This document shows positions 21,282 through 32,163 of a stretch of DNA of 64,000 bases, one piece after another. The stretch covers positions 722,699,649-722,763,648 of the forward strand of contig NC_081413.1 of assembly GCF_030272615.1 (NCBI RefSeq), given 5' to 3'. The notes under the pieces are model-generated. The model searched no databases, was not told the origin of the DNA, and saw only the letters and a list, made by a program, of their open reading frames with translations. The stretch's first letter is position 1. The number at the start of each line of letters is the position of its first letter. Origin of the DNA: Cryptomeria japonica (Eukaryota > Streptophyta > Pinopsida > Cupressales > Cupressaceae). A program made the position numbers and the translations under genes.

Positions 21282-24200
21282 CTTTACTTGGGGAGCTTAC
21301 ATCAAACCCTTCAATGGGTTGTAATCCAAGATTTTTACAATGAAATTGGAACTTTTCTTTACAAAGTGGCTTGGTCAAAATATCTGCAACTTGGTCTTCC
21401 CCCTTGCAATAGAGGAGTGAAACTTGCTTGTCTTCAATTTGTTCTCTAATAAAGTGGTGTTGGAGAGCAATGTGTTTTGTCCTTGCATGGAAAACTGGAT
21501 TTTTAGCCAAGGCAATGGCACTTTGGTTGTCACAATACAATGGAGTTGGTTTGTGTTGAGGTAGACCCAAATCTTCAAGTAATCTTCTAAGCCACAAGAC
21601 TTCTTTGGAAGCATTAGTGCATCCTTTGTACTCAGCTTCAGTGGATCCAAGAGAGGTAGATTGTTGCTTTTTACTATTCCAAGAAATTGCTCCTGAACCA
21701 ACAAAAAAACAATATCCACAAGTAGATTTCCCATCATTGGGATCTCCACCTAGATCGGAATCAGTAAAACCTTTTAAAGTAAAATCAGAATTTGCATCAT
21801 AAAACAAACCTACATTAATTGTTCCTTTAATATATCTTAAAATTCTTTTAGCAACTTTAAAGTGTGTTTGTTGAGGTTTAGACATGAATCTTGAAACCAA
21901 ACCAACACTATAAGCAATATCTGGCCTAGTAAGAGTTAAATAATTTAAACTTCCAACTAATTGTCTATACAAAGTAGGATCAACAAGAGGAGTTTGCATA
22001 TCAAGCATTAACTTAGTGCCTAATTCAATAGGAATTGAAACATGATGAGCATCATTCATTTTAAACTTATCTATGAGATCTTGAGCATATTTACTTTGAG
22101 ATAAGAAAATTCCTTTAGAGGTTTGCCAAATTTGCATTCCTAAGAAATAATGTAAAGGACCTAAATCAGTCATTTGAAATTTTTGATTAAGTTGAAACTT
22201 AATATCAGAAATCAAAGTATTGGAACTTGAAGTAAGAATCAAATCATCTACATACAAGATAATAATTATAATATCATCTTCACTATGTTTAATATACAAG
22301 TTAGGATCATTTTTACTTCTAATAAAGCCTTGAGAAAGAAAGAATTCATTAATCTTTGAATACCACTCCCTAGGAGATTGCTTTAATCCATAAATTGATT
22401 TCTTTAATTTACACACTAAGTGTGCATTACCTTCTTTAATAAAACTAGGAGGCTAAGACATATAAATTTCTTCATGTAAATCACCATTAAGAAAAGCACT
22501 TTTAACATCCATTTGGTGAATAGGCCAATTCATTCTAGAAGCTAAAGCAAGCACAAGTTTAATTGTAGACATTTTAGCAACAAGAGCAAAAGTTTCATTA
22601 TAATCTAAGCCTTCAATTTGAGAAAAACCTCTAGCAACTAATCTAGCTTTAAATTTACTAACTTGATTATTAGCATTCAATTTAGTTTTATAAAGCCACT
22701 TGCAAGAAACAAGATTTTTACCATGAGGCAAGGGAACTAAATCCCAAGTTTGGTTAGAAGTTAAAGTATCATATTCTTCCTGCATTGCTTTTTGCCAATG
22801 TGGTTGATTTTTAGCTTGATCAAATGTTTTAGGATCATTAGAATTCATAATAGTAGTCATTAAAGCATAATTACAATAATTAACTCTTCTAGCTTGAAGT
22901 TTATCCATTCTAGCTAAGTATTCATCACTATCTTGAATTAAAGATTTAAACCATTTAGGTCTTCTTTTAGAAGTAATGGATTCATCACTAGAAGAAGAGT
23001 CATGAGGAGTAGAGTTATTATTATCATCATCACTATCACTAGAAGGAATAGAAAGAGATGCATTAGGAGTAGGGTTAAGAGAAGGAGGTTGGTCCTCCAC
23101 AAGCACAACTTTGGTTTGACCAAGGTCATCATCCTTCACTTTAGAACAATCATGAATGCCTTTTTCTGCAATACAAACATCTCTTGCAACTTTTACCTTG
23201 TTAGTAATAGGATTGTAAACTCTATAACCTTTAGTATTTTCATCATAACCAACAAAAATAAAAGGAGAAGATTTAGCATCTAATTTTTTTCTTTTCTCCT
23301 TAGGTTTGTGAACATAAGCTATGGAACCAAAAATTCTTAAATTCTGCAAATTAGGCTTTCTACCAGACCAAGCTTCTTCAGGAGTTTTATCCTTTAAGGC
23401 TTTGGTAGGTGTTCTATTAATTAAATATGTTGCACAAGCCATAGCTTCAACCCAAAACTTGTAATCCATATTTTTAGCATGCAATAAACATCTAGCCATT
23501 TCAACAATTGTCCTATGCTTCCGTTCTGCCACACCATTTTGTTGTGGTGTATAAGGAACGGTAAGCTCATGTTTAATTCCAAAAGATTTTAAATAAGCAT
23601 TAAATGCATTATTGACATATTCTCTTCCATTGTCAGTACGAAGAATCTTAATTTTAGAACCAGATTGCCTTTCTACAAACATATGAAATTCAGTAAACAC
23701 ATCAAGCACTTGATCCTTACTATGAAGGAAATATATCCATGTTCTCCTTGAAAAATCATCAACAAAGGTAAGTGCATACCTTGAACCTTGGATGGAGGGA
23801 TTCTCCATGGGACCCAAGAGATCACTATGAACGAGGTGCAATTTAGTGTATGCCCTCCAAGATTGACCATGAGAAAAGGGTTCCCTATGCATCTTACCAC
23901 TCATGCAACCATTGCAAACAATTTGAGAAGGAACAATACTAGGCAATCCATCAACCATATTTGCTTTTTGCATCAATGAAATATAATCAAAATTGAGATG
24001 GCCAAGTCTTTCATGCCATATAGTAAAATCAACAGTAGTAAGCAAAGAATACTTTGGAGGAGCAAATTCATAGAACTTGAATAAGTTATCACTATCCATT
24101 TTAGCAGTAGCAATAACATGATTAGTGTTTGGATCAATGATATAACATATGCCCCTATAAAAGTCAATCTTATAATCTTGACAAAGTTTAGGAACTGAAA

Positions 24201-25401
24201 TCAAATTTGATTTTAATTCAGGAACATAAAGAACATCATGTAATTTCCCATTAGGAACATTCACATCACCAATAGCTTCAACTTTACAACTATGATTATT
24301 AGCTAATTGAACAGGAATATTAGAAGTATCGGGATGCAAAGATTCAAAACATTCTTTATGAGAAGTAACATGTTGAGATGCACCAGAATCAATAATCCAC
24401 TCAAGTGGTTGAGAAACATTATAAGTACATGTAAATGCATGACGAGATGAATTACCATTATTATTATTACCCTTCTTATAATGAGGTTTATGTTGATTAT
24501 TTTGATTATTTTGATTCATGGGCTTTTTACCATTTTGTTTCTTAAAACAATTATTAGTAATATGTCCATCTTTCCCACAATATGTGCAATGGGGTCTTGT
24601 TTGAGAATTATTCCTTTGATTATTGTGATTATTATTATGAGAATTATTATGATAGGATTTAGAATGAGATTGATAATTAGAAGATTTGTGATTGTTATGA
24701 TGATTATTATTATGATTATGATTATGTTTATTATTATTGGATCTAAAAGTATTATTATGATTTTGATTTTTAGACATAAAAGCATGTTCACTACTTTTAA
24801 GAGTACCAAATTGAATTAATTTAGCTTCCTCTTGACGCAATAAATTACGAAAAATATCATATGTTAATTGAGTAGCTAAGCTAGGAATAGCAAGTTGAGC
24901 ATGAATATTCGTAATAAATTGTTGAAATTGACGAGGAAGACATTTTTTAAGAATAAGATGAATTAAACGTAAATCAGCAAGAGTAACTCCTAAACCAGTT
25001 AATTGACTATTAACAGAATCAAACTTTAATAAGAATTCATCCATAGTTTTAAAATCCGTATACCTTAGATCTTCAAGTTGATCTTGAAGTTGAATTTTTC
25101 GGGATTCATTTGAGCTATCATAAGTAGTTTTTAAAATTTCCCAAGCTTCATGAGCTTTTGTACAATTTCCAATTAAAACATACAAATCAGGAACCATTGA
25201 AATACCAATTAAACCAAGTGCTTCCTCATTTTGAGCCTTCCATCTATCTAGGTCGGCTTGAGGAGCAGATGTAGCGGGTTCAAATGTTTTATCAGTCGCA
25301 ACATCCAAAAGGTGTTTGAAACGAAAAATAAACGAGATATGTGTTTTCCAAGAATGATAATTGGAACTATTTAATTTAATTTCTGGAATTAATATAGACA
25401 T
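21277..25401 (-). pseudogene. Copia B gag-pol polyprotein, single nonsense codon
   Basis: ATG at 25401 (MSILIPEIKLNSSNYHSWK). Domains in order: UBN2-type gag; an Asn/His-rich linker (about residues 212-275); zinc knuckle CTYCGKDGHITNNC; protease WIIDSGASQHVTS; HHCC zinc region (HERLGHLNFDY ... CNGCMSGK); integrase with VHSDLLGP, LRTDNGREY and QNGVAERKH; RT with FALVAKMSTIKLVLALA and the YVDD active site (ILYVDDLIL); RNase H with TDSDLGG and YCDNQSAIAL; VADILTKPL near the end. The only break is TAG at 22453-22455, in the RT block where copia elements have a conserved Gln (YM-x-QP). That fits a C-to-T change. All catalytic residues expected for the enzymes are visible, so this copy was active recently. 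Confidence 0.96.
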
Positions 25402-27720
25402 GATAGCAAAATAATAGTTTGTAAAAAAAAATTACCTTTTTGATTAAAAAAAATAAAAATTAACCTCCTTGATTTAAAACCAAATTTGAGTAAGAATTAT
25501 AACAAAATTTATGTAAAAAAAATGTTATATTTAAATCTTAAATAACAAATTTTTTTAAAAAATATTTACCAAAAAAAAATTATATTCAAACTTTAATAAC
25601 AAATTGAAATTGATTTTTTTAAAATTTTATTTAAACAGATTGTAAATCTTAATAACTATTTTATATTAAAAAAAATTTTATTAGAAAAACTTTATTCAAA
25701 GACTTTTATTTGAAATTTTAAAAAAACTTTATAACTAAAATTTTTAACGTTATTAACTATTTAAACTTTGTTTTATATCAACTGGCGTTACTATATACAA
25801 AAATAAACTAAAATTTTTTTATATCAACTGGCGTATGTGTCAAATTCCCAAGGGTTAATAAACTATCTAAAATTTTTGTATATATCAACTGCCGTTACTA
25901 TGCAGAGGTGCAGAGACGTTAAAACAGAAAAAACAAAGTTGCAGGGAATAAGCAACGTTACAATCATGCAGCACACAGTATCAATGAAAACAGCCTGGCA
26001 ATGAAAACAGCCTCAGAATTAAGAACACCTACTTTGGATTCAGCGGTGGGTGCCCTAAAAATTGGGTGGTAAATATGACAGGGAGCTCGAGATTGCAAGG
26101 AGAGAAGATTTTCAAGACCAAACTGAGCGAGGAGGTATGCAGCATGGAGGTGTATGCAGCGCACAGTGTCAATGAAAACAGCTTGACAGCCAGCTCATGT
26201 TTATTGAACTCAACAAAAATACAGTAACAAAATCATGTCTTCAGACAGAATACTCCAATAACTGAATAAAGTAAGAACCTAAAGAAAAAAAAAATCAAAG
26301 GGAATGCAACAAGCATAAAATAATGAATTAGTTTCAACACTGCATAAACCAGCTAAGTGTTTTTCTCCAACTTTCCAAAAATATGTGATTTCTTGAATAA
26401 TTTGACCATTTATGTTTCAATATGCTATATTATTAGATATTGCCTTGGTAACATAACATACTGTTGGATCCAACTAATCTAGTTTGGTCATCAATGGAAA
26501 GCAATGTAATTGATTTCTTCCACTCTTTTTTACTTGTTTGATAGCCACAGAAACTTAAGGAGAAAATACATTAACAGAAAGCAAACGGTAATATCAAATA
26601 TAGCAATATTGGTATTATGCTGTGAGTTTCAGCTCATTCGCAGAAAACAGAAAGAAAATGGTTACCTCATATAGTAATCTAGAAACCGCAGATTTATAAA
26701 ATTATTTAGGACGGTTTATCATATGGACTAAGGACGGTGATTTCAGCTGTATAACTATAAACTAATGCTACGGTGTTGTTTCCAAAGTAAACCTTCCTCA
26801 GATTTTAAATACAGACTAAGGGATGGGTAACAAGAATGAATACAGAATATCTAATGCTTGATAGTTCAGGTGCAACGATAACTGAAATCAGGTAAACGAG
26901 TGCTTGGAACTGGTATCTATTAAGAACAGTTGGGCTGCTATGAAAGGAAAAGATTAGAGAGTCTGATCAAAAAAAAATATATTTTTACAGAAGACTCTGT
27001 TTTATGTGCTTGTAACACCAATAGAACTGATGCTACAACATTTAACGAATTACCAGAAGCTCGAATAAATATATTTTCTTTTGTAATCTTCTTCTTCTTG
27101 TTTTAAAAGTATTGCAGATGACAAATAAATAATCCTGTGGTTTGATATTGCAGAAGACCGATGGGAGAATGGACAAGACTTCCTTTAAAGTGGTTTTTAA
27201 TCTTCTTTATTGTTTGAAGAATTTGAGACTAAGAAACCCAACTGACTTAGATATATAGATATTAAATTTGAAGGAACTATGAAAAACAAAACAGATACTA
27301 ACATTTATTTTGGCGGCAAGCCGACCAAATAAATTAAGAAGACTAAGTTTGGCGGTAAACCTTCCAAACTAAATGAATATGAAATCTAAAGTATGCAGGA
27401 AAAGAAGTTAGCACCAGAGTTTTGGCGGCAAGCCTTCCAAAACTTTAAAAATAATTAAATTTAAACTAGAGAGAAGGAACTTTGGCGGCAAGCCTTCCAA
27501 AGCCCCTTTTTTTAATAAAAACTAACTAGAATAGGAGATTAAACCTGCAGGCAAACTTGTTAACAAGTTTGAAAAAAAGTTAAAAATCTGAAACCAAAAC
27601 CTGCACAATAGAAAATATTAGTAAAAGAACTTCTTCTCCTCTCAAGAATGCCTCCAACAAGGTGAACTCCACAGAATGGTAACCTTCATCAATGTTAACT
27701 TAAAACAAGGATTAGAAACC
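25402..27720 (-). other. Copia B 2.3-kb leader between primer site and gag
   Basis: This stretch has no coding frame of note. From gag outward (increasing coordinates) it holds an extremely A/T-rich part (25402-25770), three copies of TATATCAACTGGCGT or a close variant (25774, 25820 and 25881), a partial duplication of GCAGC...CACAGT...CAATGAAAACAGC (25968 and 26157), unremarkable A/T-rich sequence, and four hairpin repeats at 27304-27502. It is far longer than the roughly 50-nt leader of copia A. Confidence 0.85.
27304..27502 (-). repeat. Four covarying hairpins in the copia B leader
   Basis: Units at 27304-27333, 27346-27370, 27418-27444 and 27480-27502 share GGCGGCAAGCCTTCC (unit 2 has GGCGGTAAACCTTCC; unit 1 ends GCCGACC). 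They are flanked by arms that stay complementary while differing between units: near TTTATTTTGG/CCAAATAAA, AGTTTGG/CCAAACT, AGTTTTGG/CCAAAACT and CTTTGG/CCAAAG. They lie 220-430 nt downstream of the primer site in element RNA, where packaging or dimerisation signals are expected. Confidence 0.9.
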
Positions 27721-27733
27721 TGCTCTGATACCA
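27721..27733 (-). other. Copia B primer binding site
   Basis: The minus strand reads TGGTATCAGAGCA directly after the LTR end, matching initiator Met tRNA. Confidence 0.95.
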
Positions 27734-27920
27734 TGAAAGGAAAATAAAAGAGCAAGGAAAGGAAAATTAATCCAAGAAAGTTTATGATGAAGTAATTGTT
27801 ACCATGAGAAAAGCAAAGACTTTAGAGCATCACCCAAATGTGAAGAAGGAGGCACAAGAACTTTTGAAAGGGGAAAAGCAAAGAAAAACCCCTTGTGATA
27901 TTATGAATGAGGCAATGCCT

Positions 27921-27972
<52 letters not shown>

Positions 27973-28277
27973 AAGAAGCTCTTTACAATATTGTCATTAA
28001 GAAGAAATGAGAGAGGAGGCATCTCTTAAATAGAGATGAGGAGAGGAGTTACAAAGTAACTCCAAATCTATGAATGCCACCATTCATAAAATGTGTGTGC
28101 CATGTGTCCACATCCTCTTATGGAGGAAATCTAATATTCCTTAATAAAGGAAAATAAAAGAAATGACTTGTCCTCACACATGTACTAAAGGACAAATTAC
28201 ATGTAGGAATTCCAAAGGAATATCCTAAATTAAATAAAAAATAAACCTAAGCTAAGTAAAGATTAAATATTCTAACA
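27734..28277 (-). repeat. Copia B 5' LTR
   Basis: 544 bp, the partner of 20723-21269, with the same TGAAAGG and CTAACA ends. It includes a 45-nt GA run (27927-27971). Confidence 0.95.
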
Positions 28278-28282
28278 GATCC
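28278..28282. repeat. Target site duplication of copia B, right copy (GATCC)
   Basis: Identical to 20718-20722. Bases 28283-28677 are the rest of the PMD intron and include a duplicated CCTGCTTGAGTGTATCCTCT-like segment (near 28298 and 28401). Confidence 0.95.
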
Positions 28283-28677
28283 TATCCTAGGGCCTCTGCT
28301 TGAGTGTATCCTCTTGAGTAGTTTCCCGATTGGCAACGTATGTTCTATCATAGAATTGTCAATCCTAGCCCTATCTGCTATTCTGGTCTTCCCTAGAGGA
28401 CCTGCTTGAGTGTATCCTCTCAGTAGCTTATCCAATCGACAACATATGTTTATCACATAACTGTCGATTCGGCCTTGAAGACATAAATGCGCATTCATGA
28501 CACAAACGCACCTAGCCAACCCAAATGCGCCTGACACCAACACAGACGCGCCTTAATGTTTTTCCTCTCGCTTGACATTTTTCTAGACCTATCTAATATG
28601 CATTTATTGCAATACCTAGCATGCATTTATGACAACATTTATTGCGACAAAGTACAAGGAGGTTTGGTGGTACTTAC

Positions 28678-28743
28678 CAGCTCTCCTGCATCTGCTGGCC
28701 TCTGCAATCGGCGAACATGATCGAATCTATGCACTAATGCCAT
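28678..28743 (-). pseudogene. PMD gene exon 1 (antisense to gypsy)
   Basis: On the minus strand an ATG at 28743 opens 22 codons (MALVHRFDHVRRLQRPADAG...) that end exactly at a consensus splice donor GTAAGT (28672-28677). The phase is 0, matching the phase of exon 2 at 20419. Removing copia B and one target duplication leaves an ancestral intron of about 0.7 kb. A TATA box lies about 90 bp upstream of the ATG. The exon is too short to identify by itself; its assignment rests on donor, phase, spacing and the exon 2 match. Confidence 0.65.
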
Positions 28744-28831
28744 CGCTGTTGACTATTGCTGCTCTATTCTCTCTCTGAACTTTGATCTCTTGGATGTGTG
28801 GATGATAATGAGGATGTATTCCCCTCATGGT

Positions 28832-28842
28832 CTATTTTATAG
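28832..28842 (-). promoter_or_regulatory. TATA box of the antisense PMD gene
   Basis: The minus strand reads CTATAAAATAG, a strong plant TATA box, followed by an A/C-rich leader to the ATG at 28743. It is independent of the LTR promoter and points the opposite way. Confidence 0.6.
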
Positions 28843-29083
28843 ACTACCCTAGCCCTACCCTAGCCCTAGTCTCCTGAGTCAGTCTTCTTTATCCCGTGAC
28901 TCTGTCACTCTATCTTATCCGGTCAGTCCATTCTAGCCTTTCTTTCTTATCGAGAGATTGTTTGCGATCTTTCTAGCCATTTTCATCCAATCTCTCGAGG
29001 GGGCATATCATTCCCTTCTTGGGGCAACTTTGTATCAGTTCATATTATCTTCTTTGAAACAACGTGACAAGCTACATTGTCTC

Positions 29084-29097
29084 AAAGAGGGGCAAAA
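29084..29097 (+). other. Gypsy polypurine tract
   Basis: AAAGAGGGGCAAAA directly precedes the LTR start TGTAGACACC. Confidence 0.85.
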
Positions 29098-29875
29098 TGT
29101 AGACACCTAAAATTGTCCAGTCTAATTAAATAAATATCTTTATTTATTTAATTATTTAAGCCTAATTCTTCTATTAATTGAATAAATCTTTATTTATTAA
29201 TTAATTCATTTATCCTCTTCTAGCCTTATTTCTCATTTAAATAAATACTTTTATTTATTTAAATTATCCTTTTCCTAAATTAAATAAATATCTTACTTAT
29301 TTAATTGATCCCACTTCTTCTATTAATTAAATAAATCTTTATTTATTTAACTAATTCATTAACCTTTCTACCCATGACACATGTCATTCATCTCTTAATT
29401 CCTACACTACCTACCCTCTCATTATTTTCTTATTTCCTCTACCTACCCTCTAATCATAGCCGACCATTTATCTTTTACACCTCTCAATCTTATCCCTCCA
29501 TTTCTTATAGTGTCTTCTATATAAGGAGATGCTTCGTTCATTATCAACCCTGATCAGTTGACTTCCCGACTACTCTACGCTTTCGAACTTTCATATGCGA
29601 TCAAGCCTACTTGCAACCACATTTCCGTTCTTTGTTGAGCTCTTGTGCACATATAAAAATCTGGGAGCAAATATATCAAGCAAGATCAATGGAGATAGGA
29701 ATAATGGAGATCCAAACCCTATTGGACATGTGATGGTATAATCTTTGTGATTTCATTTGATTTGCATTGTCTTAGGTAATCTTCATATGTTATGGTGGAT
29801 CTTTGTTGTTGTTAGGCTAGGGTTTTGTGGTTGAATCTATTTAGTCTTTCAATATTGTTGTTTCCATTTTCACCA
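29098..29875 (+). repeat. Gypsy 3' LTR, right end uncertain
   Basis: It starts TGTAGACACCTAAAATTG after the polypurine tract and contains A/T-rich TTTATTTATTTAA arrays, then the portion shared with 13755-14192, including the TATATAAGG box (29518-29526). Past GATGGTAT it continues with sequence absent from the 5' copy. CACCA at 29871-29875 is a possible end, but no target duplication can be checked. Confidence 0.75.
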
Positions 29876-30413
29876 TAAAAAAATCAAGATGGAAAATAGA
29901 TCAACTGGATCATTCAAAAATTACATACAATGTAGATGAGCTTGCTTATAAAGGCAAGGCTAAGAAACAAGAGAGAACACAATGATGACATGTGCCTCAA
30001 TGAGATGCAAGGGTAGGTAGGAGAAACAATAAAATATTCCACATGAGGTGGATCACCCACCAAAGGTGGAATTATCACTCCACAATAAGTTGATATGATA
30101 AAGTAATAACAATATCACACCATAAAAGGTGGAAATTCTCCTACATACACACTCCAATGTATGCACATCTCCTTAAGTGTCGCATATGCAAACTACAATG
30201 TTATGCATGTACTTAAGTAAACTTAAGTAAAGTGTATTTGTATCCAAGATGAATAAATAATTACACCAACACTAATCACATCTTCATTGTATTGCACTTG
30301 ATGCTTGAGGCTTCTCTTTTGATTTGCATTCTAGATTAGTGGGTAAACCCTTCAGGATCAAAATTTATAATTGTTCCTATTTTTGGATTGTGTTCCTTCA
30401 AGCTTGATTATAT
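29876..30413. other. Unassigned, no gene seen
   Basis: A/T-rich sequence with short direct motifs such as GGTGGA in CCACATGAGGTGGATCACCCACCAAAGGTGGAATT (near 30036-30072). No convincing frame or mobile-element end. Confidence 0.4.
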
Positions 30414-31470
30414 TGTTCAGCATACCAGAATACTGAGAGGGGGGGGGGTGTGTTGAATCATTAAAAATTGAACTTCTGAAACTTAGCTTATTATCAATTA
30501 ACCTTAGCTCAAAAGAAATGCATGAAACATAATTGAAATGCAAGCGATACACAACCATAAGAGAGACACCAAATTTTTATACGTGGAAAACCCAAATGGG
30601 AAAAACCACAGAGAGGGTTAAATCTCAAGATAATATAACTAGTTATATGAGATTACAAGGCTCATTGTCAGAGGGCTCATTCCCTAAAAATAGAGACACA
30701 AATGAACTAAGAAAATTGCATCTATATATGCATAGGCTCATTTCCTGATAAGCTCAAATATCTAACCAATTGCTTGCAACAGATCTGGCTAAGAATCTCT
30801 ACAACTCTAACACAATCTGCCTACTCTAATCCACTATCACACCAAATCTGCCTTTCTCCTTCAACACACAAATACTATCACTCACATTTGCACTTTCATA
30901 CATTCATACTTCCACATCATATCGATCAAATCATAACAATAACATTCAAGGTCGACTGGACCTGAAATGATCATATCCTTGAACACAAGCATGCTTCCAA
31001 AGCACAAAAAAATGATCCAACTTGACATAAAGAAATTAAGGTTATGAACAATGTATTTCCAAAAGATCATCATCAGAAACCAAAAAGTGGAGCAATCGAG
31101 AGCACTGCAAACATTGTCGAACACCATCATCACTAAATAGATTTCTAGAGCACAACTTCTGAAGCACTGAATCAATTACCACAATCAAATTAAAAACTTG
31201 ATCAATAGGAAACATATCCACATATAGAAAATAGACATTTCCAGAGCAATACCCTTTTGAAAAATACATCTGCAACAACTGCAACATATCTGCAATAATT
31301 GTAACATATCAACAAGGTTCTTCATCTTCATACATACATAACTATCTTCCACTATTATGCACCACCTTCATACATGTATATCACTTCTCTACAACATAAA
31401 TACATATCTTACACAAACTCACTATATCTGGACCAATCCACATCACTAGGTTTGACATCAATTACAACCA
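30414..31470 (-). repeat. LTR-like relic (probable solo copia LTR)
   Basis: It carries the same early landmarks as the other copia-type LTRs here: ACTGAGA plus a G-run and TTGAATCA (30430-30458), then ACGTGGAAAACCC...AAAACCAC (30581-30609). It ends near GACATCAATTACAACCA. No adjoining primer site or polypurine tract and no matched target duplication were found, so the boundaries are approximate. Confidence 0.5.
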
Positions 31471-31480
31471 AACCTATATT

Positions 31481-31900
31481 TTAAACATATATGGTTTCTA
31501 ATCCTTCCTTAGTTGTAGTGAAATATTCAAAGACCATGCAATTATAAAAATGTGTTCCCTTTTTCTTCCCTTTTAGGTGTATTATTTGTACCTCATTCAT
31601 TTTCCACATATTCTCTAAGTATGTTATTCTCTTGGGCACAAATTTGAGCAAAATGTGAGGAGGAACAAGGCACCCATACAACCTAGAAACCATGTGGTCT
31701 ATATGCAGATACCAATCACCCCAATTGTGATTGATCTTCAAATATAGTTTTATTTTCTTTGACCTCAATATCATAAAAATTTGGGGAGACAACCTATTTA
31801 TGTTTGCTCCAATGAAACCCATGATTCTTATAACAAAATAATTACAAAATGCAAAATAATCAGCATTACTGCAATGCCCATCCTGATAAATGTCCAACAT
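31481..31900 (-). CDS. Hypothetical 139-codon frame, probably an element fragment
   Basis: An uninterrupted minus-strand frame of 139 codons. The product is Ile/Leu/Lys-rich, with WGDWYLHIDHMVSRLYG and a basic GKKKG patch. No signal peptide, clear membrane segment or known motif is recognised. It sits beside the LTR-like relic and is probably a fragment of an element accessory gene or a chance frame. The composition (Trp, His and Cys present, varied residues) is more protein-like than most shadow frames nearby. Confidence 0.3.
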   Translation of the reverse strand: MLDIYQDGHCSNADYFAFCNYFVIRIMGFIGANINRLSPQIFMILRSKKIKLYLKINHNWGDWYLHIDHMVSRLYGCLVPPHILLKFVPKRITYLENMWKMNEVQIIHLKGKKKGTHFYNCMVFEYFTTTKEGLETIYV

Positions 31901-32154
31901 TGGACATGCATTTTATTTTTTTCTCTCATATGTCATTGTCACTTTTAAAGCCTTGTCCCATTACCCCTTCCCTCACACAACAAAAAAAATACATTGTAGA
32001 GAATAGAACTTGAAGTTGATAGTTTTGTCATTCACCTTTATCTTCATTTAACCCATATGTATCTTATCGAGAAAATACATGGCAAAATCAAATTCCAAAT
32101 TACACTTTTGAATTATCATCGTTGATTCTAATAAATTTGAAAATAGTCAGGTGA

Positions 32155-32163
32155 GTCCGAAAG
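32155..32163. repeat. 9-bp target duplication, left (GTCCGAAAG)
   Basis: Identical to 34024-34032 and abuts the GGCAATGGC terminus. Duplications of 9 bp are characteristic of Mutator-like transposons. Confidence 0.93.

Larger units (their letters stand above)
20723..28277 (-). mobile_element. Copia B: complete, young Ty1/copia retrotransposon
   Basis: The 7555-bp element has nearly identical LTRs (20723-21269 and 27734-28277), a perfect GATCC duplication, a primer site, an unusually long leader, gag-pol and a polypurine tract, all on the minus strand. The polyprotein has a single nonsense codon. Only a handful of LTR differences are visible apart from the GA-run length, indicating recent insertion. 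It sits in the intron of the antisense PMD gene. Confidence 0.97.
13755..29875 (+). mobile_element. Ty3/gypsy-type element lacking RT, with antisense PMD gene
   Basis: A truncated 5' LTR (13755-14192) and a 3' LTR (from 29098) share sequence. Between them lie gag, a protease remnant, an integrase C-terminal remnant, a long non-coding 3' region and an antisense plant-mobile-domain gene. Copia B (7.56 kb) is inserted in the 3' part. No reverse transcriptase, RNase H or integrase core is present: the protease remnant passes within about 1 kb to the integrase GPY/F-type end. The right LTR end is uncertain. Non-autonomous derivatives of this kind are known for the plant Tat/Athila side of gypsy. 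The lineage assignment is inference. Confidence 0.8.

Noticed and set aside
24481-24819. Ile/Met-rich overlapping frames on both strands
   Set aside because: Shadows of the Asn/His-rich gag linker of copia B.
30581-30609. ACGTGG motif as a host G-box promoter
   Set aside because: The same motif recurs at the equivalent place in several LTRs, so it is an element feature.
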